From: Bacillota bacterium
GTDB taxonomy: Bacteria > Bacillota > Clostridia > Lachnospirales > Lachnospiraceae
Direction of reading: 5' to 3'
Assembly (NCBI GenBank): GCA_023457255.1
Contig: JAEWMB010000024.1
Coordinates: 1 to 64,000 of the forward strand
Length of the DNA stretch: 64,000 nt
In this document: positions 49,701 to 56,464 of the stretch, in pieces
Layout: each line of letters starts with the position of its first letter
How positions within the stretch are numbered: position 1 is the stretch's first letter
Notes under the pieces: model-generated
Seen by the model: only the letters and a program-made list of their open reading frames with translations
Database searches by the model: none
Told to the model about the DNA's origin: nothing
Program-made: the position numbers and the translations under genes

Positions 49701-52700
49701 TGATTACAGTTCTATCAACAGCTTCACAAACAGCATTGCTTCCATCGTAAAAGCAATCAATAGAATTAAGACGATTTCTTTCTTTGTTGAAAGGATAGGT
49801 CGGCAGACTAACTTTACTACGTTTTTCTTCATAAAATGCATTCCAGTTAATATCCGTTCCAAGTACCCATAGCCAGCCAATCTTCTCCAGCTTATTACTT
49901 CTCAGTAGGTTTGTGATATACTCTTCTCCATCACTGCCTTCCAAAAGCAGATTAACAGCCTTATTTTGGACTTCATTTCCCTCCATGATTCTGCTGTCTG
50001 CTTTATCAGAGCTATAGGACTCCAAAAGCATTGACAAATCCTTAAGGTCTTTTGCAAGAAAAGCTACTCTGAAATCATAGGCTTTACGACCAGTCTGTAA
50101 TGTATAGGCTATATTCTCGTAGTTATTTTCTCCATGAAGAGCCCTTTCTCTTTTGACATATTCCGATAGGGCTTTTGCATATCGTTTCAGTCCCTCTCTG
50201 GTTTTTGCTGACAGGATAAAAATTCCTTGGCTGGTACGAGTCTGTCTGACTTCTTCACTCTTGTGATAGGCTTCTAATACAACATGGGCATTGGTTCCTC
50301 CAAAGCCAAAAGAGCTTACACCAGCAATGAAGCGGTTGTTTCCTTTCTCATCCTTAATTCCTGACCACTTTTCATTTTCTTTTAGGATATAAAACGGACT
50401 ATTATCAAGTTCAATATATGGATTGACCTCCTTAAGTCCTGCTACTCTCGGAAGAATTCCTTTCTGCATACAAAGGAGTATTTTGATTACGCCTGCAATA
50501 CCTGCGGCTGCTTCCAGATGACCAATGTTCGCCTTTACGGCTCCTATCGCACAATAGTTGTGCTGCTTAGGAAGCTCGAATTCGGAATATAAGCGTTCAA
50601 ATCCCTCCTTTAAAGCATTTATTTCAATCGGATCGCCAAGCTTAGTACCCGTACCATGTGTTTCAATATAGGAAACATAATCTGGTCTGATTCCGGCGGT
50701 CTGATATACTTTTTTTATCAGTTCTGCCTGCATGACAGGGTTTGGTGCGGTAAAAGAATTTGTTCTTCCATCATGATTAATGGCACTTCCCTTTATCACT
50801 CCATAGATATGATCCTTGTCTCTTTCGGCTTCCTTTAAAGATTTAAGTAAAATAGCACAGCAGCCTTCCCCTCGCACATAACCATTTGCTTCTGAATCAA
50901 AGGCCTTGCATCTGCCGTCAGGACTTAACATCCCATTCTTATGTAAGGCATAATGCATAAACGGATTTAATATGACATTGACTCCCCCTGCGATAGCCAG
51001 ACTGCATTCCTTATTGCGTATTGCTTTGACCGCATGATCGATTGCGACTAAGGAGCTGGAGCAGGCTGTATTAATCGTTTCACTTTCTCCCTTCAAATCC
51101 AACATATAAGAGACTCTGTTTGCAATTCCGCATTGGATATTTCCTGATATGGTAAAAATGTCAGCTTGTTCGATATTTCTAGAAAGCCTGTTATAATAAT
51201 CTGCTTCCACCGTCCCAACATACACCGCAATATTACTTCCAGCCATTTCCTCTGGATTATAGCCTGCATCTTCGAATGCCTCCCAAGCAGTTGTCAAAAA
51301 TAACCGTTGCTGTGGGTCTATCTGCACCGCTTCTCTCGGCGTTAGCTGGAAAAAGTCGGGATCAAACGACCAGATATCCTTCATAAAGGCACCATAGCCT
51401 GGATACTTACTGTCATACTGCCTATACTGTTTGATATCCCACCTGTCCTCTGGAATCTCTCCAACCACACATTCCCCATTTTTCAAGACATTCCAAATAG
51501 TTTCGAGAGAATCTGCATTTGGCAGATGAGCACCGATACCGATGATCGCTACATCCTCGTTCTGCCCGTTCTCAGCCTGACATTCTTTGGATAATTCGTT
51601 TTCCTTTTGTACCACTGTTTCTATCACAGATTCTTTTACAATAGCTGCTGCTGTTTCTGTCTTAATGGGAGCATTTTTACGAATGCTATCTTTATTCAGA
51701 TATTCTGCTAAATCCTTTATTGTTCTGTATTGATAACAAATGGCCGGTGTAATTGACGTCTTTAATTCCTTATTTATCTTGGTACATAATACTGTATACC
51801 GAATTGAATTAAAGCCATATATGCTAAGCGGTTCCTCAAACTGAATTGCCTTGATATCCTTTTTAATGACCTCTGCTACAATGGCTCTCAGTTTTTCTTT
51901 CAGTCCTCTGATATCAAGCTGTACCTGATTCGTAGCTGTCTGGCTTCGCTCTGCCGGCGTAATTGCACCATTGATAGAGCTGATATACTGTGTAAGCTCT
52001 CTTATCGTTTTGTAGGTATAACAGATTGCAGGTGTAATCTTTACATTTAATTCCTTATTTATTTTTGTTGCTAATACGGTATATCGAATGGAATTATAAC
52101 CGTAGGTACTTAAATTCTTATCGATTTCAACCTCTCCCGCATCCCGTTTGACTATCTCTGCCGCAATTTTTTGTATCACAGGTAAATATTCCGGCTTTGC
52201 TTCCCTTTTAGCCGTCTCTTTTAACGCAGGAACCGGCTTTTGCTCTGAAATTCCTTCATTTTTTGGTATAGAGCTTATAAGCTGTTCCTGCTCCAACTCA
52301 ACTGTATTTCCACTGAATTTATCCACTATGTCCTCCACCGGCATGGATACAAGCATTTTTCTATTGATTTTCTTGTTTGCTGTCAGAGGAAAGCTATTCA
52401 CGGCAATCATTTCACTTGGCAGCATATAATGTGGAAGAAATTCGCTTAATACGCTTAAATCCTTATCCAGATTGATTTCCACATTTGACTGAACAAATGC
52501 ATAAAGTGCATCTTCTCCTAGAGAATCCTTCCTTAATACCACGACTGCCTTATCCAGATTCAGCTTCTCTTGAATAACCTTCTCAATCTCTTCAAGCTCA
52601 ATGCGAAAGCCATGATATTTTACCTGATTATCTACACGACCGAGATAAACCAGCTCTCCGTTACCCTTCCTTTTAACGAGATCTCCTGTTTTATAAATGA

Positions 52701-55338
52701 GCTCTCCCGGATTAACAGGATTATCGATAAATCTCTCTGATGTAATATCGTCACGCTTGTAGTATCCATTGGCTACTCCATCTCCACCGATATATAATTC
52801 TCCGACCTGAGAATCGCTTACTTGTTTATTGTTCTTATCCAGAATGTAAATTGTTGTATTTTTAATTGGCTTTCCTATCGTTATATCATTTTTATCTACA
52901 ATATGCTTAATGGTGGACCAGATGGTTGTTTCCGTTGGTCCGTACATATTCCAAAGCTCATTGCAGCGCTTTAATAATTTATCTGCTAACTCGACAGAAA
53001 GATTCTCTCCTCCGCAAAGGATTTTGATATTCAGCCTATTTTCCCACCCTGCCATCAAGAGCATATTCCAAGTTGCCGGAGTAGCCTGAATGACCGTTGC
53101 ATCAGACGCTTCCACCATTTCTTTCAGTAAAATACCGTCATGAATGGTTTCACTTGGAACAATTTTAACTTGTCCACCGCTAATCAGTGGTAGATACATT
53201 TCAAGTCCGGAAATATCAAAGCACACTGTCGTTACTGACAACAGCTTATCGTCTGCCGTAAATCCTGGCTCCTGCTGCATAGACAAAAGAAAATTGGATA
53301 ATCCTAAATGATTAACAATAACTCCTTTCGGCTTTCCGGTAGAACCAGATGTATAGAGAATGTATACCGGGTCCTTGGGCTGTAATTCTACTGTTTGTGT
53401 TTCAATAAACGCCTCCTCTTTTTCCTGTTCAATATCAATGGTAATAAAGCTTCCCACTGATAATTTCATTGGAAGCGTTGCTTCTGTAACCAGATATTCA
53501 ATTTCACCGTTTTGGGCCATGTAATCCAGTCTTTCCTGTGGATAGGTAGAATCCATCGGAATATAAACTGCTCCCAGCCTCATAATGGCAAGGAAGGAAA
53601 CAATATTCTCATAGGAGCGCTTAAGCAGAACACCGATGTTCATTCCTTTTGCAATTCCCATTTTGTGAAAGGTTCCAGCTCTTTTATTTACTTTTTTGAC
53701 TAAATCCTCGTAGGTGATTTTGTCATCACCAGAAATAATTGCTATTTTATTTTGATGCAGTTTCGCTTGTTTATAAATTAACTGATATGTTGAAATAAAG
53801 CTCTCTTGCATTTGTCCATCTTTTTTATTCATACCCTTACTCTCTCGTTTTCCTGATTTTTTTATTACATTATCTATAAAATGCTCATATCTGCTGTTAC
53901 TATATAACACATCAATCGTATCTTCCTCTTCACAAAGCAAGAAACATACATCTGCCCTTTCCAGCTCTGAGTATGGTAATGCTCCCTGAATATAAATGGC
54001 TATCTTAGGTTGAAAAACCTGATCTTTTAATGTTTCATACCGGAAATAAACATCTTGAACATACGTATCATTGGCATGCAGCTGACAAATCTCTTCCTTA
54101 AGTTCAGCAATGACCGTTTCTTCTAATGTATCTTTCAAATTTAGCTTGAGTGGCACAAGGTCTGCCAAAAGACTGTCTTTTCTATGTTTTCCGTTACTAT
54201 ATCCAATGAAGTACTTTTCTGTCTTTCCTGCTCTTTGCATCTCATGTCTTATAGAAAAAAGCGTCTTTTCAAGTAGATTCAGCTCTATGTGTTCAAAATT
54301 CTGTTCTTCCGTTTCTAATACATATGTAAACTCGCTATTTGTTTCTTTTGCTTCCAGTAGCTTTTTTATCCAATACGGTTCACTTTTACTTGTATCATTC
54401 ATTTCCTCTTCCAGCTTCTTCGCTATTGAAGTATCACCTAACAAATCAATTTCATCTGCTTCTCCAAATATTTCTGAAATAGCAATTTCCTTGCCTGTAA
54501 GTGTTCTTATAGTATGAAGAATTACCGAAGAATCCTTTGTTAAGACTAAGAGCTGATTCTGTTTTCTCCTCGCGATACCAGGTCTCCCCTGAAAGACTTC
54601 ACATCCCTTTTCAATTCCCTCCACGATATAAAGTGTTTCCTGAAAATATATCTTGGCAGTTGCCAGCGTATTCTCATATTCTCCAAAATTCAGACTATTT
54701 ACAAAGCATATTATTTCATCTGTCGTTCTATACCAATCAATCAGCCCTGCCTTAGAAGGCTTTTTCCATTTTCCATAATAACTTCTCTTATGCAGCTCTT
54801 GCTTAAATTCTTTTAAACAGCCGCTTCGTATTCCATCAATTAATTCATAAAAGCCTTCAACAGCTGCATGAAAGCATTTCAGATTCAGTGAAACTGCTGT
54901 TTCAGCTTCCTCTATTTCTATATGCTTTTGTACCAGTATATTCCCTGTATCGAATCTTTCCTGCATGATATGCCATGTAATACCATGAAGCTTCTCCCCA
55001 TTCATAATTGACCACGAAGTAGCATGGATACCAGCATAGACAGGTAACAGTGCATCATGGTAATTAATAGCAAGCTTTCTTGGAAGGCTTATGATTTCTT
55101 TGGGAATCAGGTTTAGATAGACAATGCTAAACAGATAATCAAACGAAAGATGTTTCAGTTCATTACATTGTTCTTCTGGTATTACCCGAATCTTCTGCTC
55201 CCTGCACCAGGTAATAACATCTTCTTCTGAAGTAACAACACACAAAATATCCCCTTTACTTTCCAATATGTATTCACCGCAAGGTATTATTAAGGAACCA
55301 TTTCCGATAATACAACAGCTAAATTGCTCTGGAATCAT
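43711..55338 (-). CDS. Trans-AT PKS/NRPS hybrid 1: formyl-glycine loading, module 1, start of module 2
   Basis: A 3875-aa hybrid synthase, first in the chain. Residues 1-250 are a formyltransferase domain with the N92-x-H94 and D130 catalytic set (INYHDALLP ... DTGNIL), in the same spacing as methionyl-tRNA formyltransferase. Residues about 330-510 resemble only the C-terminal lobe of a condensation domain (no HHxxxDG). The adenylation domain (about 520-1000) has SGSTGKPKG, YGPTETT, YKTGD and NKKINRK. Its ten-residue specificity code reads DILQLGMIWK, one change from the known glycine code. Tandem ACPs follow (GYNSI near 1081, GFNSI near 1177). Then KS1 1261-1683, DH1 near 1891 (HPxxxD replaced by NISLFE), KR1 2352-2495, ACP1 near 2640, an extra DH-like fold 2738-2900, KS2 3005-3420 and DH2 3606-3762 (HIIEQTKIMP, HPAVMD). 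The C-terminal docking helix is ILEELSKGESTIKEV. No AT is present. RBS GGAGGGG; 18 bp after the PP-loop gene. Confidence 0.95.
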   Translation of the reverse strand: MIPEQFSCCIIGNGSLIIPCGEYILESKGDILCVVTSEEDVITWCREQKIRVIPEEQCNELKHLSFDYLFSIVYLNLIPKEIISLPRKLAINYHDALLPVYAGIHATSWSIMNGEKLHGITWHIMQERFDTGNILVQKHIEIEEAETAVSLNLKCFHAAVEGFYELIDGIRSGCLKEFKQELHKRSYYGKWKKPSKAGLIDWYRTTDEIICFVNSLNFGEYENTLATAKIYFQETLYIVEGIEKGCEVFQGRPGIARRKQNQLLVLTKDSSVILHTIRTLTGKEIAISEIFGEADEIDLLGDTSIAKKLEEEMNDTSKSEPYWIKKLLEAKETNSEFTYVLETEEQNFEHIELNLLEKTLFSIRHEMQRAGKTEKYFIGYSNGKHRKDSLLADLVPLKLNLKDTLEETVIAELKEEICQLHANDTYVQDVYFRYETLKDQVFQPKIAIYIQGALPYSELERADVCFLLCEEEDTIDVLYSNSRYEHFIDNVIKKSGKRESKGMNKKDGQMQESFISTYQLIYKQAKLHQNKIAIISGDDKITYEDLVKKVNKRAGTFHKMGIAKGMNIGVLLKRSYENIVSFLAIMRLGAVYIPMDSTYPQERLDYMAQNGEIEYLVTEATLPMKLSVGSFITIDIEQEKEEAFIETQTVELQPKDPVYILYTSGSTGKPKGVIVNHLGLSNFLLSMQQEPGFTADDKLLSVTTVCFDISGLEMYLPLISGGQVKIVPSETIHDGILLKEMVEASDATVIQATPATWNMLLMAGWENRLNIKILCGGENLSVELADKLLKRCNELWNMYGPTETTIWSTIKHIVDKNDITIGKPIKNTTIYILDKNNKQVSDSQVGELYIGGDGVANGYYKRDDITSERFIDNPVNPGELIYKTGDLVKRKGNGELVYLGRVDNQVKYHGFRIELEEIEKVIQEKLNLDKAVVVLRKDSLGEDALYAFVQSNVEINLDKDLSVLSEFLPHYMLPSEMIAVNSFPLTANKKINRKMLVSMPVEDIVDKFSGNTVELEQEQLISSIPKNEGISEQKPVPALKETAKREAKPEYLPVIQKIAAEIVKRDAGEVEIDKNLSTYGYNSIRYTVLATKINKELNVKITPAICYTYKTIRELTQYISSINGAITPAERSQTATNQVQLDIRGLKEKLRAIVAEVIKKDIKAIQFEEPLSIYGFNSIRYTVLCTKINKELKTSITPAICYQYRTIKDLAEYLNKDSIRKNAPIKTETAAAIVKESVIETVVQKENELSKECQAENGQNEDVAIIGIGAHLPNADSLETIWNVLKNGECVVGEIPEDRWDIKQYRQYDSKYPGYGAFMKDIWSFDPDFFQLTPREAVQIDPQQRLFLTTAWEAFEDAGYNPEEMAGSNIAVYVGTVEADYYNRLSRNIEQADIFTISGNIQCGIANRVSYMLDLKGESETINTACSSSLVAIDHAVKAIRNKECSLAIAGGVNVILNPFMHYALHKNGMLSPDGRCKAFDSEANGYVRGEGCCAILLKSLKEAERDKDHIYGVIKGSAINHDGRTNSFTAPNPVMQAELIKKVYQTAGIRPDYVSYIETHGTGTKLGDPIEINALKEGFERLYSEFELPKQHNYCAIGAVKANIGHLEAAAGIAGVIKILLCMQKGILPRVAGLKEVNPYIELDNSPFYILKENEKWSGIKDEKGNNRFIAGVSSFGFGGTNAHVVLEAYHKSEEVRQTRTSQGIFILSAKTREGLKRYAKALSEYVKRERALHGENNYENIAYTLQTGRKAYDFRVAFLAKDLKDLSMLLESYSSDKADSRIMEGNEVQNKAVNLLLEGSDGEEYITNLLRSNKLEKIGWLWVLGTDINWNAFYEEKRSKVSLPTYPFNKERNRLNSIDCFYDGSNAVCEAVDRTVIRINPEEDYIKEHVIDHNRVLPGIKYIDIAVKSCFENGQKVMHLRENKWLLPKIVTKEDRIEIETELCNGEIQYRLFSKKEDQTILYARGRAVTETDKRKEEAEHINIKQLKSSFTRRLTKEQIYHKYKELGYDYGIMFQPLEYVSYSGKEALSKIHITEEIRRKTENGTINISLFEGGMQAVIGCLYQEDFKQSFLPSCIKECYIYTTEVPEYAYGYARLVRHIQTEHGITKEFDIYIMDELGNVMIKLLGYVLSSVFSKRDRIKDKTGIDSFLINKKWIEANIDTAKVETLSPIKILAINSESAGSKALLDKLNETAQVTRITQPDRNNTKGLGEMAAEADIVLLFSDSSNGEDTLVYQQIVALSQTLFQKHFNGRMVYLFEEKDEFQCYEKAVEGFARCYQNETLQSVMKVIQIDDLKINLQAIISDILSDNNAYVIYRNGVRYIAQYEEAKAYQKGELIQTQNGVYIISGGTGQIGFRLAQRLADRYSDIQIVLLSRTGLKEEQKKLFIGIDKQLHIIKADVSDYTQVEEAVEEIYEKYGTVKGVFHAAGTLEDCYIKDQAGFGVNKVLGPKIAGILNIDKVLKHQNIDFFVLFSSISAIIGNAGQSAYCYANSFLDSFAEFRNSLVEKKLRKGKTISINWGIWEDGGMKLSEAEMQSLWKRTGIAPIETEEGLSLLLDMDISKTENIGIVRADKAVLMDYINKTKLVHVHNSVRTVQSVSIEKPLMERLMDCLCKVIGIDRSKLVENKEFGDYGFDSLTNTAFADEINEKLGLDITPITFFEYTTLGSLTTYLKEEYKDILEKHFAPQKVEAAEEKQPESIKETVPEEKAQEEKEEETEEAEEYYTMTSDMPYVLAHTVFDEPVILGVTYIGHFCQSMRNKGIHIGEGSFKNVLFHEPVVVNRKEAVTFKTTYRRKNSTLALEESYEKMGKSITVATASYTTNTTANTVTEDWNFVINHADRVIDGEHIYAHKWKYDVKYSKVLQSVDKLYLKGDIAVGKLKLHSEISNMPYEVNPGLLDAAMICGLYAFLENVKGSYIPYMIKSVWVNNTLTNDCYCICKKNVCNDELLYMDITMVDEYGNILCIMKDFICKKVTLKAQFIKTHQEQLKEKYETVYKEDIAVIGISASFAGSKTLEEYWDNLIQGRNLIGEIPSDHFEYQKYYDPDSKGDDKMYTKWGGFLNNVDKFDAPFFRISRREAQVMDPQLRLLLQHIYHAMEDAGYAGTIRGSKTGMYVGCCFHDYQQKMDRMGMPVSPHDATGNALTMLANRPSYYLDLKGPSVNVDTACSSSLVALHMACRGLIHKECDMAFAAGVNLLLDSWHYRYFCSIGALSKSGRCHTFSDQADGYIPGEGVVVVLLKPLQKAIEDHDNIYGVIKGSAINHGGLTSSITAPSISQEAQVIEDAWRDARVQAEDISYIEAHGTGTKLGDPIEINALKHVMNQQGKRLGQNCYIGSAKAHIGHTEGAAGLAGLIKVLLSMKHNTIPAMPYFDKLNPYINLDQSNICINKEPIKWSPSNGRKTAGISSFGAGGAYAHVVVEEYTEKRRESAIRKPRLIILSAKSVDSLNRRCRELIDFIEKEKNQQAEEVFLKNLAYTLMVGREQLHVRLAFVAEDINTMLIRLKQYLDGNTSGIHFHVLDEDQLLSLTDMDCTMNLEQIAASWVQESNLDPHKPVGFEQEESGRISLPVYPFEEQAYWITEQKEPDLVYTVYSHDFYIKNHIIEQTKIMPAVAYLDYVIHAAPDTINKEGFSFMNVNFMAPLKITDNSQDIKIEFQKDSNDFVIKSRQEAGELIHVQGSICTSMKLEEQFERIHEFDGLPNEILFMEFYEQLNQYGLHIGREFQSVQKLTYNNSKVKAYIILNNALANSFDSYILHPAVMDGILQAVISRDNKENLHIPFEIKAIHLVRRLQKDMIAYGSKDKLSGKWDITVTDREGCILLRIIGLLAKEVNNNYEKKRDDNIVHILEELSKGESTIKEVNERLEGLEGWS

Positions 55339-55356
55339 TGTAACCCCTCCTATTCC

Positions 55357-56361
55357 TTAAACCACCTCATCATATGTAAGCTCCAGCTTTTCAAGTACTT
55401 CATCTAGAATTTCTTTTGTAATCGGTGTTTCAATAATCTCCATTCCCCTGTCTCTGGTCATTTCCCCATTTCTTATCAAAGTACTCAATTCTACCTCATG
55501 CTGTGAATAGCCAAAATTCTTTTGTGCAAGAAACTGTGATACATAATTGAACAGACAATTCGTTGAAGCCTTTGGCCAGCTTTTTTGCGGCAGCTTAAAA
55601 TAATATTCCTTCTGTAGAAATTCAATAATTGATTTTTCATCATAATCCATATATTCAAATGGGTTAATCTGATTGATACTGTCGAAATTTTCATACAAGT
55701 ACATTGCATGGTTACTAACAATATTTGCAATCTGTTCAAATTCGGGATTCTGTATCAGAGTCTCGATTATATTTTTATCCGATTCCTCGAATATCCAATA
55801 CAATTCGGAGGTTCGCGCATATCCCTGCCCTTTGGTATATCCTCCAAGCAACAGGTTAATATTGTACTTCTGCGCAATTTCTCTTAAATAGACATCCAGC
55901 ATTTCATGACAGATTCGACAATAATAAACCGGCTTTTTTGTTAAAAGAAGCTCTTTGAATACACTTTTGAGTTTATTTGTCCGAAATGCAATGAAATCAA
56001 TATTAAGCTTATCAACAGCATGATGGATATTTTCATACATTTCGGGAATACCAAAGCCATTATCGATAAATACAGCAAGAGGATTCAGTCCTAATACCTC
56101 CTTTGCTATGTATAGGCACATGATACTATCCTTTCCGCCTGACACACCTACCAGACAGTCATATTTTTGCTCTGGCCGCTCCTTCTTTATATCGTTAATT
56201 ATTTTTTTTAACGCATCAATTCCATATTTGTCCTTTTCTGTTTTGGTCTGTCCCTGAAATATTCTATCTTCCAGGCAACTATTACATACCTGATTCTCAT
56301 CTAATGTTATGTGTCCTTCTACCATTGGCATAATACATGCCTGACATCTTTTAAATTCCAT
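55357..56361 (-). CDS. PP-loop ATP pyrophosphatase, N-acetyl-sugar-amidotransferase/thiolase-like
   Basis: A 334-aa enzyme of the PP-loop (AANH) superfamily. Members activate a carbonyl or base by adenylation so that sulfur or nitrogen can be added. The nucleotide loop is GVSGGKDS (about residues 73-80). The N-terminal zinc-type CQAC ... CNSC pair and a later CRIC motif match the WbpG/PseA N-acetyl-sugar amidotransferase layout. The PseA partner subunits (HisH/HisF-like glutaminase) are absent. The gene sits between the AT-ER gene and the first synthase, 18 bp before the latter, so it is part of the pathway. Closthioamide biosynthesis uses an AANH enzyme for thioamide formation. By analogy this one may convert an amide or acid of the product into a thioamide, thioacid or amide. 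The reaction is inference; the superfamily is secure. Confidence 0.8.
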   Translation of the reverse strand: MEFKRCQACIMPMVEGHITLDENQVCNSCLEDRIFQGQTKTEKDKYGIDALKKIINDIKKERPEQKYDCLVGVSGGKDSIMCLYIAKEVLGLNPLAVFIDNGFGIPEMYENIHHAVDKLNIDFIAFRTNKLKSVFKELLLTKKPVYYCRICHEMLDVYLREIAQKYNINLLLGGYTKGQGYARTSELYWIFEESDKNIIETLIQNPEFEQIANIVSNHAMYLYENFDSINQINPFEYMDYDEKSIIEFLQKEYYFKLPQKSWPKASTNCLFNYVSQFLAQKNFGYSQHEVELSTLIRNGEMTRDRGMEIIETPITKEILDEVLEKLELTYDEVV

Positions 56362-56410
56362 ATTTTAATACCAAGTCCCATTCGAGCATGCTTGCAGGTT
56401 CATTTGAGAC

Positions 56411-56441
56411 GCAAGCACAAAAGTTAAAGTTTAGTGCTTGC
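56411..56441. promoter_or_regulatory. Intercistronic hairpin before the PP-loop gene
   Basis: GCAAGCAC (56411-56418) and GTGCTTGC (56434-56441) form an 8-bp stem in the 103-bp gap between the AT-ER and PP-loop genes, the largest gap in the operon. It lacks a T-run. It could be an RNA-processing or weak attenuation site. No function is shown. Confidence 0.35.
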
Positions 56442-56464
56442 ATTTATCCTTTCCTTAAAATTTT

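Noticed and set aside
15399..55000. Numerous plus-strand frames of 60-135 codons opposite the synthases
   Set aside because: They lie antisense to continuous PKS domains, lack RBS and show no recognisable protein; they are shadows of the coding strand.
14811..55338. Beta-branching (HMG-CoA synthase cassette) polyketide
   Set aside because: No HCS, ECH or free-standing donor ACP/KS genes occur in the operon.
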